64,000 nt of DNA, taken from NCBI GenBank assembly GCA_023053685.1, contig JALIGW010000001.1, forward strand, positions 162,436,547 through 162,500,546. Reading direction: 5' to 3'. Shown piece after piece: positions 11,401 to 30,015 of the stretch (position 1 is the stretch's first letter; every line of letters begins with the position of its first letter). Under the pieces are notes generated by a model. That model saw only the letters and a program-made list of their open reading frames with translations. It was not told the origin of the DNA and searched no databases. The DNA comes from Diadophis punctatus similis. Lineage: Eukaryota > Chordata > Lepidosauria > Squamata > Dipsadidae. The translations under genes and the position numbers were made by a program.

Positions 11401-14400
11401 TATATTTACTAGCACTAGGCATACATCCTATGAATTTCTATACTAACTCTTCTTAAATTAAAAATGTTATTATTCCATACTGAAGAATAAAGCATAACAA
11501 AATAAAACACTCCCAGAAGAGTTTTCCAACAATATTTATTGGCATGCATGGAACATCTTCAAATTTGTCTACTATGTAGTAAAACGGATTGTGGCGTTCT
11601 TAAATGTTATCATTTCTTTAGGCAGATACATATATGAAAAACTGGCAAAGGAAAGTGTTTGCTTTTCAATGGGAGCCTACACTGCTGATTATATTGAAGC
11701 TATTTTAAAATTGTAACTTCAAGTTCTGACAAAAACATGTTGATGCAAAATACTGAAATACTATAATTATACATGTTATGTTTGAGTGTAGTTTGCTAAA
11801 TAAATTAAGGGAAGACAATTATAAGATATAAAGTTCGAAGAATGCTAGAATAGAAAGCTGAGTGACGGAACAAAGTTATGCTTTACAATATTATACCTTT
11901 CAAATAATGCAATAATTGACTTTATATTTGATAGATTCAAATGTAAAAGAGCAATGTCTGGAAGTTGGTGAAAACCCATCTAATAATCGTGTCATTATGT
12001 TATTTATTGTGGTGAACATCATCTATATGCTACCGATGCAAGAAATTCTGTTTAAACCTGTTATAAAAATAAATGTCTACAATACAAATAAACCTTCTAA
12101 AATATATGCTTTATACTGTGCACTCTTCCTAAATACTTGTCTATGTTCACTTTTAACTATTTCATACAAGTAAAGACTATAGGTTTCCCAAATAGATTTT
12201 GGACATTTTGTGATTCAATAGCTTATATAAATATAAACATCACCTTATTTGTGATTTTATAGCAAAATAAATCTGATTACTCTGATTATGCTTGTGCTTT
12301 TTTAATATCAGATCACAAATGTCTATTACTACGAGTTGGACCAAAATCTTTCCCTATTCATTGCCAAAGACATCTTTTGGCCAATTCAACCCAGAAAACT
12401 GAATATTTATTTTTAGATGAAGAAAAAGATATAAGCAAGAAAACCTGCTTCCCAATGAATTTCAATACCAGATTCTAAATAGCCGCGCTGTAACCTACTA
12501 AAGAGAAAGCTGTTAATGTTTTCTTCATCATTTTCCTCACAAATTATGGAAAATCATGGTTGATTACCACAATTTCTTTGGAAATCCACCTTGATATAGA
12601 TCTTTTTCAAACAAAAGAGATCATTATGTATCTCTCCTCCAGTTTTCTAGGTACAATTTTAGAGGATACAGATCACAAGTTATATTTAAAGGCCTATCAG
12701 AAGTTTTTTCTTTTTAAACACTGTGTTTTCCTATGATAATTACTGGTATGTTGAGAATTCTAAAGAAATCCAATACAACAAATAAATGCAAAACAAAACA
12801 GCAAAAGATGTTAAAAGATGTTTCTTACAGTCAGATCCATTGCTCTCTACAAGATTCTGCAGGAACCTAAAATTTGAACTCATGCATTAACGGAAATACA
12901 AAAAAGTATACCCAAAATATTTTAAATAAAGTTAAGGAAAATATTTAGGAAATATATGCAAATATATGAGAATACTGCAAGAACTCAGATCCTTGTAATA
13001 TCAAGATATCAAAAGTAATTTAAGTTAGCCATGTTTAGCCAAAAAGTACAATTTCTAGAGTTCTATCCCAAATTTGTGATTTTAAAGATATTTTTAAAGA
13101 TATTTTTAAATTTATCAATTATTTCAGCGAAGAAAATTATATGCATGTGTAAACTGATGCTTATGAATTAAATTACATCATTAACATAGTAATCCTATAG
13201 GCTTACCTCGGAGATTCCTATTGGACTGAGGGGGGTACTTCTGTGTAGACTCAGAATCCTATGTATGTCTATTAGGTCTTATTTCAAATATTCATTCATG
13301 CATAGGAACACACTGTAATAAATTAAAATCTGACATCTAAAATTGCTATTATATTAAAATTTACAAAATTCTCTCACGTATGACACAATTAATTGACATA
13401 ATTTTACACCTTTGTTTCTTGTGATTACTTTAGTTGTGTACCACCATTTAATTTTTTTAATGTGCAGCATACTACTTTAGCACATTAAAAGCTTTAAAAG
13501 AGGAGAAGTATGAGATATCTTACATATACAGAATTTAGGAATATTAAAGTTATGGAATTCATAAATAGATATAAAAAATACAAAAATCCAGACAAAAATT
13601 AAGTGTTTTCATTATTTTTTCTTCTAAACTTACTTTTTCCTCTTTATTTATTATGCACCCACATTCCTTATGCATTATAGGCATACATAAAACCTTTTCC
13701 TGCAGTTTTATTCAGTCTACTTGGATTTCAATAGAAGACAAAAGGTAATGTTCTGTGCATCTCACTAATTTAAAATGAAAATACTAGATTTTTTCTATAT
13801 TTTGCTAAACTACTATCCTCAGTTAAATTACTAAAGATATTAGTATTGAGAGTCAAGAAACATAGGAATAGTGCCAGGGATTAGGCAGTTTCTGAAAGAT
13901 GTTTTCAATTTTGTCCAAAACACAAATAAGCAAATAATGCTAACACACAATGTCTGTGCACAATATTCTTTAGTCTACACAGCATGTTGCAATTTATTCT
14001 GAGGCCTAAATTACAGACAGAACACCAGCTTCGTTTTAACTATGTGCATTAATACAGTTAAAGCTTTTGATAGATAATTGTATTTTAACACACTTTAAAA
14101 GACCATATAAATTTATATGACAAACTGCCTAAGCAATGCCTATGAATCAGATTTATGTTTCAACACAAAAAAGCATCTCCCACTGGCCTTTGAAATCTGC
14201 TTATACAGAAATCTCTCCTTCAACATTCAGTAAGTAATATTTTGTTTTTAATAGAACACATTAAATATATAATTGTTTCACATTAACTACCAGAAAGGTA
14301 TCAGAATACAGCACAGTGTGTCCTCTTTCTAAAAGATGCAAGTAAGTCACACTATAAAGATGACAGGTTTTCTAGGAAACAGAAAAGGCTGCATATAATT

Positions 14401-15039
14401 GCATTTAATGTTCATTACAGAAAGCTGCCAGCTAGCTTTAGGAGAATGTAACAAAGACAGGCATGATTTCAGGAATCCCGAAACTAACACTTCAGTGACA
14501 GCCAATTACAGCCCCAAAAACACAGCCCCAGTAGGCAGTCTGCTAGGAGAACTTGAGGTAAGGTAAAGTTTCTCACAATGAGTTACAGATTCACAAGCTC
14601 AGGAAGACAAGGAGAAAAAGAAAAACAGAAGGAATCCAGCTACCCAGCAAATATGAAGCAGACCCCAAGATCGAGATACAATCCAAATATGTAAATTATT
14701 GTAAATCATCACTGTTGTTCAGAATTTCACACAGACATTTGTGCCAATTCTGGTTTATTTCTCCACAGACACAATAAGGAAGCAGAGGAGGTTGGGAGGG
14801 GGGGTGGAGGGAGAGAAAGAAGAGAGAAGCAAGCAGGGAAACAGAGTGTTGAAGTTCTGCTGTCCATATGCTTCAACGGCACAGGAGTTGAAGCTCTTTC
14901 AGCAATTTGTATGCTCTCCAAATCCTCATGAGTCACAAAAATTAAAAAGCTAGATCCTTCTGGATTCCAGAAAGGGCCTTACCACGGGCCTTTTGTCAAA
15001 CTTTAAAAGGAGGAGGAAAGAAAAAGCCACAGTGCTGGG
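11400..15039. other. upstream region of RUNX2 P1 within SUPT3H intron
   Basis: AT-rich, with no gene. A degraded repeat, TTACCTCGGAGATTCCTATT followed by AATCCTATGTATGTCTATTA (13204-13281), resembles a common squamate interspersed repeat. 14790-14850 is a purine-rich (GGGA-type) stretch. Confidence 0.5.
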
Positions 15040-15139
15040 CAGTCCCACTTTACTTGGCTTCTATGATGTCACAAACCACATGATTCTGTCTCTCCAGTAA
15101 CAGGGCTTGCAAAAAAAAGGAGTTTTAAAAGCTTTTGCT

Positions 15140-20189
<5,050 letters not shown>

Positions 20190-20357
20190 CATTGAACAAG
20201 ATAGGCCTTTTTTTTTTCAAATGAATATGGACATAATTGGGAGTTCTATTATATAATGACATTTGAAATAAACATATTTCTTCATTTCATTATATAATAG
20301 AACTCCCAACTACATCCATATTCATTTGAAAAAAAATAAGGCCTATCTTGTTCAATG
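20190..20357. repeat. long hairpin, arms about 69 bp, loop 29 bases
   Basis: 20190-20258 (CATTGAACAAGATAGGCCTT...) is mirrored at 20288-20357 (...AAGGCCTATCTTGTTCAATG) with only a few mismatches and a slightly different T-run length. Terminal repeats with a family signature or a clear target duplication are not visible. Confidence 0.85.
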
Positions 20358-23300
20358 TATTATATTGTGACCAAAAGCTCTATAGACTGCAGACAGCCAC
20401 ATAATTCACAAGTCTTTAAAATGCTTTGTTTGTCAAGAAGGCATTGGTATAAATGCTATCAATAAATTTTAATAACACACTACATTGCTTAATATCCATT
20501 GACTTTAATATTATTTTAGAGAAACGACGAGTGCAATATTGCAGCCCAACTATCCAATCTGTAGGATATTTCTTTATCTGAAACTGCTCAGGCTTGTTCT
20601 TAGCTGTGATCAGATGCTTCTGTCTTCAGACTAATTAAATTTCCTTTTATATGTCAACCTTTATTTAAGAGTCAATATTTAAAACCTGAAATATCAAGGG
20701 GCTAACAAATATTTAAAATCTACAAAAAACAGCAATTCTGCAATAAAATTCTATGTACAGAAAAAGTTTATGCTCAACTGAGCATTAATAAAGATTACAT
20801 ATTCACATATATTGAGAAAAAAACCTTTCAAATATAACATTTTTGAAAGTTGCAACTATCTGTTTACTTAAACGCAATAAAATGAGGGGGGAGTGAATTC
20901 ATAGCTATTAAGTCTCTCAGTTGCAATGCATAATGCACACTAAGAATATTTTAAAGGTGAGCATTATGCAAAATATCTGAAATCATAAACCAATTTGACA
21001 TCCGTTTAAAATATGGGCATTATTCATACATATATATTTCTTACTCAAACACATCAATCTGCTCACCCATAGGACTATCTATAATCAATACAAATTGCCC
21101 TGGAGGTTTGCAAGGGGATGGGAAAGAAATGAGAAGCTACATAACAGTTGATTGTTTTAACGTATATGAAAAAATAATAAAATGTTCTATAAAAATATTA
21201 GCTAAATAACAAAATCAGTTTTTCAGTTTGACTTGTACATCAGGAGTTGGGGGAAATAAATTTTGTATTCATCTTTTCTTAAACTAAGAATTCACTCTAC
21301 TTTCTCCTTATATCAGATGAAGCGTGTTAACACAAAAAGACTGCATTCTGATCCAGTAACATAGTCCCAACACAGAAATATCTCCCAAGAGTAACAAAAA
21401 GGAAACTACATTATGTTTTTTGGAGGAAAACCAGTATTTTGAGAAAGTCAGGCATATTTGCAAAAGTAATATATTTATTATTCTTATAGAAAATATCCAA
21501 TTGATTCTAGTCAAGGTAGTTAGACCATTATTTCTTCCTTTAAAGAAATAATGAAACAATGCATTCATTGGAGTGAAACTATAGAGAATTAAAAAGAGCT
21601 TTCAGTGTTTAATACACTAGAACTAAAAATCCTGTGTTAAAAACTGCTTGGCCAGAAATTCACAAATTTGTTTTTTGTTTTATTTCATTTTTATTTTAAT
21701 ATATATTTTCCTAATTTCATTCAGACTTCTACAAAGTATTGCTTATCTTGTTATGATCTGGTACTCTATAGCAAAATCACAACAGAAAAGCCAGAGAATT
21801 TATTTTTTACAGGAAAAATCTCAACACTGTATATGATAATGAGACATGTAAAATTATCATGATACAAACAAGTATATTATTTTGATGTACCAAATAATAT
21901 ATATATCAAATGGTACATGTAAGTAGATAACAGTTTCACAAAATGTACAAGGGTAAAAGAAGTAAAAAAGGATACCCATCAGTTCAGGGCAATAAAAAGC
22001 AATAAAACGTCAAACTGGTTAAAAACAGACCATGAAAATGTGAAACTAATAATTAAAACAGGATAATCTGTACTAATATTTGATATGTGACGATGTGGTT
22101 ACAGAGATCTTATCATAATTTAAAAGCAGCCAGCAAAGGGAACTCCCAAAACTGACCAACTTCAAACATGTTTAACTTCAGCAAGATTTTTCCACTTCTG
22201 ATCTACATTGCACATGAAGACTTGTAGAGGTATATCTAGCCGGTGTACAATAATACTTCATGCAAATCTGTCACTAAATGGATAACTGCAATAATTAACT
22301 AAGCATGTTTGAAATTCAAACTCAGGAAGAGTATATGCTTATTGCTATTACATCAAACTACCAGAAAATGTTTTAATTTTAAAATAACTTCATTTTAATT
22401 TTATTTAAGTCTAGCAAAAAGTAAATAAAAGCTCAAATAATCAATTGTTTTAGAAAGTCACATTTTTCTACAAACCTTGTTGAAATATATGATTTTATAA
22501 AATTGTAGCTTATTTATTAACACATAATGCATACAACACTGAATTACCTTTTTATATAAGCATTCATTCCATTTTAAGATACATTAAAAAGCATTCATAG
22601 AAAACACATTTTTTACTTCCATAAATTCTAATATTGAACTATTAACATTTTAGTAAAAGCTAAAATGAGTGCTTAATCCCATGGTATTAACAGAGGCATT
22701 ATTTCAGAATAAAATTATATTATCATAGCACTATAGTAGAATTAATTTAGCAATTATTCTACAGTAAATCTGCCTGCAAATCCCTAACTGGATAAAAAAA
22801 TGGAACAATCCAAGAACATTCCATAGAATTGGGAGGGGGGGAATGTTATCTTTGAATCTCTCAAAATCTTGTTTTTTAAAAGTATTCTTTATTTTCATCC
22901 ATTACAAACAGGTTTTGCTGGGTTTGTTGCTTTCTTACATATTTTTAAATGAATATAAATATAGTCTAGAAAAATTATTCATTACCACATTCAGATTTAA
23001 AATGCATTAAAATTGTGTGAGACTAAACAATAGTACAAAATTATTTTAGTGGAAAGGAAGGAGGAAAGAAAGCAGCTTTAAAATGCTAGGACAAAAAAGG
23101 GACTAGTCAATTACCTCCTCAACTTTCACTGCCAATAAATGCAACAGGTACTGTGCCTTCCCTATCTAGCCACGGAAGAGTCTTTACATTGGCTTGATGT
23201 CATACCTTCCCTTCAGCTACCATGAAGGCTGATACAGGAAAATTCCCTTCCCGAAGGACACACAAAGACAACAGAGCATGTACTTCTCTGGTGCCTGCAT

Positions 23301-23569
23301 TACAGAGATATTTGCACTAGCGTCATCTCACCCTTATTGCATAAATACTCAGGACAGACACGACCGTTCTAGAGCTCCCTGCTGCTTTCATATACCAACC
23401 CTGCTATACCACATATGTTGCTAGCTTCTGCACAGCAGCGTGTAAAATGACCTGTGCCAAAAAGTAATCCTAATGAACATCTAGTTTGTCATTCTAGAAT
23501 GCTTTGTGCTATGATAAATTCAGTCTGCCACATGCTACCACGTGTGCTCCTCATTTATATACCCATTTA

Positions 23570-23755
23570 ATGATCCTACCCTTTTTTTAGATTCCTTGTA
23601 TTAAAAAAAATTGTTTTATATCTTTTTAAAGACATAGCTTTTTAGAATTATATTTTTTAAAACTCTGATGTATTTTCTGTACTTTTTAATTGACTGTACC
23701 CTACCCTCCTTATGCTGCTCTTTGAGCATAATAAAGATTTGATTTGACTAATCAG
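23570..23755 (+). mobile_element. LINE 3' end remnant, unassigned (RTE-like?)
   Basis: An AT-rich stretch ending in CTTTGAGCATAATAAAGATTT and GATTTGACTA. The terminal repeat of a GATTT unit resembles squamate RTE/Bov-B-type 3' ends. No coding remnant seen upstream. Confidence 0.3.
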
Positions 23756-24397
23756 TTGTGAGTTGGTCAACCAACAATATATATATTGTACATTACAAAC
23801 ATACTGGCTTCATGACAGCAAATAAATATTATGTCTACTTATTACAATACAAAATGTGTGAATACATCACAGATAAATATTCTGTCAATATGCAAATTTT
23901 CAAATAAAATTTAGATAAATGTTATAGAGCCATAGTTGTATTAAACGTGAGTTGAAACAGATAGTTCACTGCAAGTAACTGCAACAGAACTTCTATGCTT
24001 CCAAGTTTATGATCAATAAAAAGCTTTAAAAGTTGTTGCTTTGCTTTCTCCCCAACCCCAACCCCACCCTTGCTAAATATAGTCCCTCACAATACAATTG
24101 CAAATATATCTAAATATGTGTTTTAGCTGCTTGCATGAACTGTGGCTGATGATACTTTCTAGAATGTCTGTATACATTAGCATGCCTTGAGCAAGTCCTT
24201 TCTGCTGCACCATAATGATGTGATCCAAAAACTCAAGGGCACATTAAACAACAGACTACCTGTTTGAGCCATACTTAGGAATGTGGCCAAATCATTTTTT
24301 TATTGATTTAACCTTTACTGGAATGTTTCATATCCTCAGAGCAAAACATTTCTAATGTATTTATAATACGATACACCTCTAAGAAGTCTATATTTAC

Positions 24398-24435
24398 AGA
24401 GAGGGAGGGAGGGAGAGACAGAGAGACAGAGAGAT
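24398..24435. repeat. (GAGG)/(GAGA) purine tract
   Basis: GAGGGAGGGAGGGAGA followed by CAGAGAGA units. Confidence 0.85.
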
Positions 24436-26119
24436 CCAAAGTATAATATTGTCTCCCTCAATGTTTGCAGACATGTTCAATTTTTAGGTCTGTTGATTAA
24501 CAAGCTTTCATTATTTTTAAAACTCCATTTAATTGCACTGGAGGGACATGGAGAGTAATCCTCTAAATGCCATTCCTAACTCATATCCTATTGAAGTAAC
24601 TGGCAGAGTAGGAACCATGGCCAATAGACTATGCATGCATGGAGTTATTATCAAAACATAGACATAAGTTGCTCAACAGCTAATCAGCCAAGGAATTCTG
24701 GCCTTGTGCTTCAGAACTTCTCTATTTCCAGCTCTTGGCAAAAAAAGCAGAACAAAGAGGAAAACACTGTCAAGGCTTTGAATAGCTACTACATGTTGTT
24801 AATAGGCTATATATGACCTGATGCATACATAACAAGTCATACAAATCTAGTCCATATTTGAAGCACAATTTGAATGAATATAAGTTCAGTAATACCTAAA
24901 GACACATAGGTCTGCACTAATTTCTATCTGTAGGAACTTGTCTTAGAGCAGTTTTTAAAATGAAACTTAAAATTGAGATGGGGTAAAGGATTACATGCTA
25001 GTTCATGAAAAACATATAAACGTAGCTTTCAAAACTTTTGTATATTTCTATACAAATATGAAGTCACCTTCCTCATGAAAATTATATATTTGTTTAGCAT
25101 GAATATATTTATTTTGAATTTAGCTTTGATCATGCATTATGTTTATTATATTCTCAAAAACTGCAAATCACATTCACATTGAAGTAAACCCCTGATGTCT
25201 AAAATAAAAGTTTCCAAATAAAGAGGGTGAAAATAGAAAGCCAAGAATAAAAACTCATTTGAATGGCTGTCCATAAAATGCAAAAGCTGTTTACCCATAT
25301 CACTAAAATATAATGCCCAAAGAAACAAAGATCCTGATCCAGAAGTATGTGATTTATGAGTAGAATTATAAAAATTAAAATTTTTGTGAAACAGTAGAAA
25401 ACTCGTTATCCGTTGGATTATTATTTCAGATATATTTTCTTACCAGATTCCTCAATGCCCTCAATGATGCAGACTTTCTAGTGCACTTTTAAAGTTTTTA
25501 AAAACTCAAGGAGATATTCAGAAATCAATCTGCCTTGAAAGCAGCCCATGTTGAATTGTAAAGCACAGTCAGGCATTAGGAACGAACCATAGGAAATGTT
25601 TTATAATATTTTGTATTTTGTCATAAAATGATTTATGATATTTATGCATAAAATGTTTTATAAAATTGTTCTTTGTGATATGTTGCACGCTCTTTCTGAC
25701 AAACAAGCTAAGGCAGTATTTACTTGTGAAATCTGAAACATACCTCAGTTTATTAGAGAGGAACCTGCTACTTGCTTCATATTGATTTGAATAACTTCGT
25801 GGAAAATCTAGCATAAAAATCCATAAACTATCTTGTAATCTATATGGAATGAAACTCATATGCAAGACCTAGCAGAAATAGAAAAAAAGGCATTTTGCTA
25901 CACGTTTTTTTAAAGGGTTTAAGCCTACTGAAAATAACTTGCAGTTCATTTTCAGATTCACTAATTAATTTATATGTATTATATTGTAAACTTGAAGACT
26001 ACGTGAAATGTACATGTTTCTGGATGTAACAGGTAGAACAGAAACAGGAGAGTATTGGAAGAGAGCTATGAATGTGTGAAAATAATTATTAGAGTTTAAG
26101 GATGATTGTTTGCCAATTG

Positions 26120-26790
26120 AAGAAGATTGCGGAGAGGGCTATGGAGCATCTCAATCATCCAGGTCATGGTTGTCCAAAAGGTGCTCTTTCAAAAGGCAAC
26201 TGGACTTTCTGTGTTTTTTTTTATCTTGAAGACATTTCGCTTCTCATTCAAGAAGCATCTTCAGTTCAGAAGAGAGTGAGGGGTGTTCTGGTATGTGTTT
26301 GCTTCCTTCTTGAGCACGTTTGGGGGTAGAAGGGCTTATAGTTGGAGTTAAGTAATTGAACAAAGTATTAAATAATGGATGAATTACATTTCCTCAATTA
26401 ATAGCAGTCCCAACTGGCTTGCTTTTTAAGAGGGGATATATTTTGGAGTTTCACAACTGGAGCAAACAGAAAGACAAATAGTAACAGGGAAGTTTTATGT
26501 CCAAAGGACATTCTTGCCAATAATGGAGTCACACAGTGCTAAGGTAACATATTCAGAAATGCTAACATCACATGTGCAGGGACAGGCAGAACTGAGGGGA
26601 GGTCCTTAATTATAGGAGGATGGCAGAATTTATTAGGAGGAATCAACCTAGAATCCCTACATAGCCATAAGCGAACTAAGTCCAATCTCTCTTGAATTCT
26701 GTTGACCTTAGTTAACCCCAAGTGTTATCCATTAGTTGAGAAGATTCTTGTGCACGGGCATGATTAGCAATACATCAGTTTAACTGGACC
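26120..26790. repeat. interspersed repeat, possibly Penelope-derived
   Basis: The segment with TTGAAGACATTTCGCTTCTC and AAGAAGCATCTTCAGTTCAG (26227-26270), followed by GGAGTCACACAGTGCTAAGG (26525), looks like a repeat I have seen in reptile and fish genomes and associate with Penelope-like elements. No reverse transcriptase or GIY-YIG motif can be read here, so the class is tentative and the ends approximate. Confidence 0.3.
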
Positions 26791-27249
26791 TTCATGTGTG
26801 GACCTGATGATTTGCACCTAAGGTCAACACATGGATGAGACAGTAGTGTCAGAGAGTGTTTACATTTTGAAACAAGTCAAACTTATACAAGAGACAGATT
26901 CCATTTGAACAAAAATGGAGCAGGATGCTGGCACATGAGATCAAAAAGGTTTTAAAGATCAGCTTCAGAGATCGAACAGCAGCTTTTAAATAAAACTCAA
27001 GGAAAAACTGGTTAGCATTGGACAGCATCCAGGAGAACGTAGATATTTTCAAAATTCTGTAAGGCATAGAACAAATGTTGGAAATGAGTTAATGAACATG
27101 ACATGAGGTGAAAATGTTAGAAAAACCTCATAATAGGTATATATACCAATGTTAGAATTCTTTAAGACAAGATGGGGGAATTAACATGTTTGATTCTATG
27201 TACATAACATGGGATATACCAGAAAGCAACAGAAGACTTGATTACATCA

Positions 27250-27660
27250 GTTATGATCAGAATGTTTGAGGAACTGCCTCTCCCTGATTATGTTCACCTG
27301 TCCCATTAAGTCCAGTAGAGAGGCAGGCTCCAGGTCCCATCTATTAGGGTGCCATCTTATGGAGTCCAGGAAGAGATTCTTTTCTGTCATGGTGTCCACC
27401 TTTCTGACCCCAATCTTATTTTTTACAACCTTTTTGGAAGTCCTTAAGGCATGTTTTTTGTTACCAGTCCTGGGGATCAGGATGTGAAGCAGAGCTTGTG
27501 CAATGGCTATATTGATTTGTCACTGGGGATCTGGTTTTGTATCTTGGCTGTGGATTATATGTATGTATTTCAGGACAGTGTTTTCGAAAAGCTGTTTTAC
27601 TGTTATAGTGTCCCTCAATGATGAATTGGGTAGCCATATAAATTAAGTAAATAAAGAAAC
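27250..27660 (+). mobile_element. LINE C-terminus and 3' tail remnant (L2/CR1-like)
   Basis: The frame at 27266-27487 contains SREAGSRSHLLGCHL and FLEVLKACFLLPVLGIRM, which resemble the end of squamate LINE ORF2 proteins (the R-x-A-L-K-x-W-L-F type ending). It is followed by TGGGTAGCCATATAAATTAA and AATAAAGAAAC at 27628-27658, a typical A-rich LINE terminus. Confidence 0.42.
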
Positions 27661-27869
27661 AGACTCAAATATAAGTAAGATGAAGAGATATGCTACTGAT
27701 AAAAATATAGAATATGGTCTTAAGATGATGGATGAAGACAGACTTGGAAAAAAGGTGATATAATAATGCAAAATATCAACTACCCTCACATGGATATAAT
27801 CATAGACAATAAACCAAATCTCAAGATGCCCTAAATGTCTGTTGTCTATATTTTTTCCTTCTAAAAATT

Positions 27870-30015
27870 AACTATGAACTAGTGATATAATAAAAAATTA
27901 CCATAGACTACTATGTTTTGCATACATATAAAAGGAAATTGACAGCAATTCCAATATTTTTGACTACAAGAAAGGAAATTGTTTCAAAAATGAGGGTGCT
28001 GGTAATAGAGACAGAAAGTTAAGATCAAGAGGTCTATATATCTTCATAATGCCTAATTATTATTTAAAACTACATAATGGCAGCTCTTTGGAATTTTTGC
28101 CACAATGTAAGAAATGTCAACTAACTTAGGAAGAATTTAGCATTTTCAGGAAACTGTAAAAAATTATTTCAGGAAATGGAAAGCCTAAGGAGAACAAAAA
28201 GGATTCTAACAAAAATGAAACGTAAAACAAAAATATTTTGAGGAATGCAAAGCAGGAATAATGTAGTGTATGGCAAAAACTTTTAAGATAAACAAAAATC
28301 CTTTAAAATTTGGCCATTAGCTTATAAAGGAGTGGAACTGATCCTCAAGATTACATTGAGATTCCAAATGAATTTTTTGCATCTGTCTTTTAAAATATCT
28401 AAGTTGGCATCTGAGCTGGACTGACATTTTCAGAGAGGGGATTAAAACAATTAAAACCAATTTAGGTAGCAAAAGGGCATATTTATATATGTATAAATAT
28501 TTATCTCTTTATTTATTTGTTGAAATATATACAGTATAGTCCACGATTTATAATTGCAATTGAACCTGGAATCAGAGGCTAAGACATGCCAATCATTAAG
28601 CGGGTCACCATGTGATTGCACTCAATTTTATGACTTTTGCAGCAGTCGATAAATGAATGTGGCAGTCATTAAGCAAATCCATTGTCCACAGTGGTGTTTT
28701 GTGTCAGAAACCAGCAAATGAAAAAAAAGTCATAAATCATGGTCACATGACTGCAGGCTGCACCCAAAATGTGACCACATGATCATAGAGAGGGGTCAGC
28801 AGTCCAAACTTCAAATCCGGGTCATAAATAACCCTGGGGAGATCTGTCATAATTTCAAAAAGTCACTAAGTGACTGGTCTTAAGTCAAGGACTACCAGTA
28901 AAATGGTCTTTTTGGAACAGCGCCTAAAGGAAAAATACAAAAGCAAATTGAATAGAATTTAGTGGTTATGGAACCTATTATTTTATGCACTGTGAAAAAC
29001 AAACATCAAAGTGATGAACATAAGAAGTAGAGCCCCTGAAGGACCAGTCTTAGGATGGTACTTATTAGTACGATTGTATTGTTCAGAAATGACTTATGGG
29101 TGATCAGTAAGTTGAACAAGTTTGAGGTTGCTCAGAGGTGGTGAAAATGAAAATTGATATATATATAAAGAGTGTCACCTAAAAATGCAGTTCATAAAAA
29201 AAAATACACACATTAGAACAAAAAGCCAAAGCTTCACATTTACACTGATAGGATTCTAAGAAAGAAGTGATTGGAGTCACAAGGATAGGTCAGTCAAGAT
29301 GCTGATTCTGCATGCACTAGCTGTGAAATAAGGTATATTCATTAGGAAAAGGAGGGAAATTACCAACATGGTAATATATTTATTCAAATCTACATGTCTG
29401 GATCTAGAATACCGTGTTCTGATTGCCACATTCAAAAAATGAAGAAATATAATAGATTTGATAAAAATTCAAGAGACAATATATAACATTATTAGGGGGC
29501 TTAAACATCTGTCTTATGGGGAGGAAGACTAGAGTATTTGGGGTATGGAGTCTAGAAAAAAATACAACTAAGAATAGATCTGACTGACGTATAGAAAATA
29601 ATTTATAATACAGGGGGGGAGTCTCTTTCTCAAAGCACTAGGACTAGAGATCATCCAATGAGGCTGACTGAAAGATGATGTAGAACAGATTAAACAAAAT
29701 ATAATTATCCTGTGAAATTAAATGCATCAAGGTGTGGTGATTGATACTTACTTGGATTGGCTTTTAAAAGATTTTGGATAAATTAATGGAAGATGGTGTC
29801 ATCAAGGTCTATAAGTCTTAAACACTAAATGTTACCTCTAGATTGGAGCTGCATATTCCCCAAAACAAGGAGATTCAAAACAGTGGTGGGAGAGCAAAAT
29901 GTTTCCATTTCCTGCTAGAAAAAAATCTGGTTGGCCATTGTGAGAAACAAAATGCTAGATAAGATGGGCCACAGTCTGATTTAGCAGAGCAATCATTATG
30001 TTCTTATGGAGCAGT
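27870..30015 (+). mobile_element. old CR1-type LINE 3' half, interrupted
   Basis: No intact frame, but the order of CR1 landmarks is kept. A block around 28170-28260 (AAATGGAAAGCCTAAGGAGAAC, ATGCAAAGCAGGAATAATG) is followed by the reverse transcriptase region around 29030-29140 (GAAGGACCAGTCTTAGGA; GTGATCAGTAAGTTGAACAA for the S-K-F-A-D-D area), then GGTTGGCCATTGTGAGAAAC and ATGTTCTTATGG at the 3' end (about 29926-30010). The Tigger-like element at 28532-28898 lies within it. Confidence 0.6.
28532..28898. mobile_element. Tigger-like MITE inside an old CR1
   Basis: TA-flanked (28530-28531 and 28899-28900), left end CAGTATAGTCCACGATTTAT and right end TAAGTCAAGGACTACCAG. Body strongly diverged but with GGTCACATGACTGCA and CACATGATCATAG at the expected places. 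Confidence 0.72.

Larger units (their letters stand above)
20358..26100. other. RUNX2 intron 1 / SUPT3H intron, little recognised
   Basis: Mostly AT-rich unique-looking sequence apart from the LINE 3' end near 23570-23755 and a purine tract at 24398. A more GC-balanced block at 23110-23450 stands out but was not identified. Confidence 0.5.

Noticed and set aside
13195..13281. A degraded TTACTC/TCCTATG repeat
   Set aside because: It resembles a common squamate repeat, but it is too short and diverged to assign.
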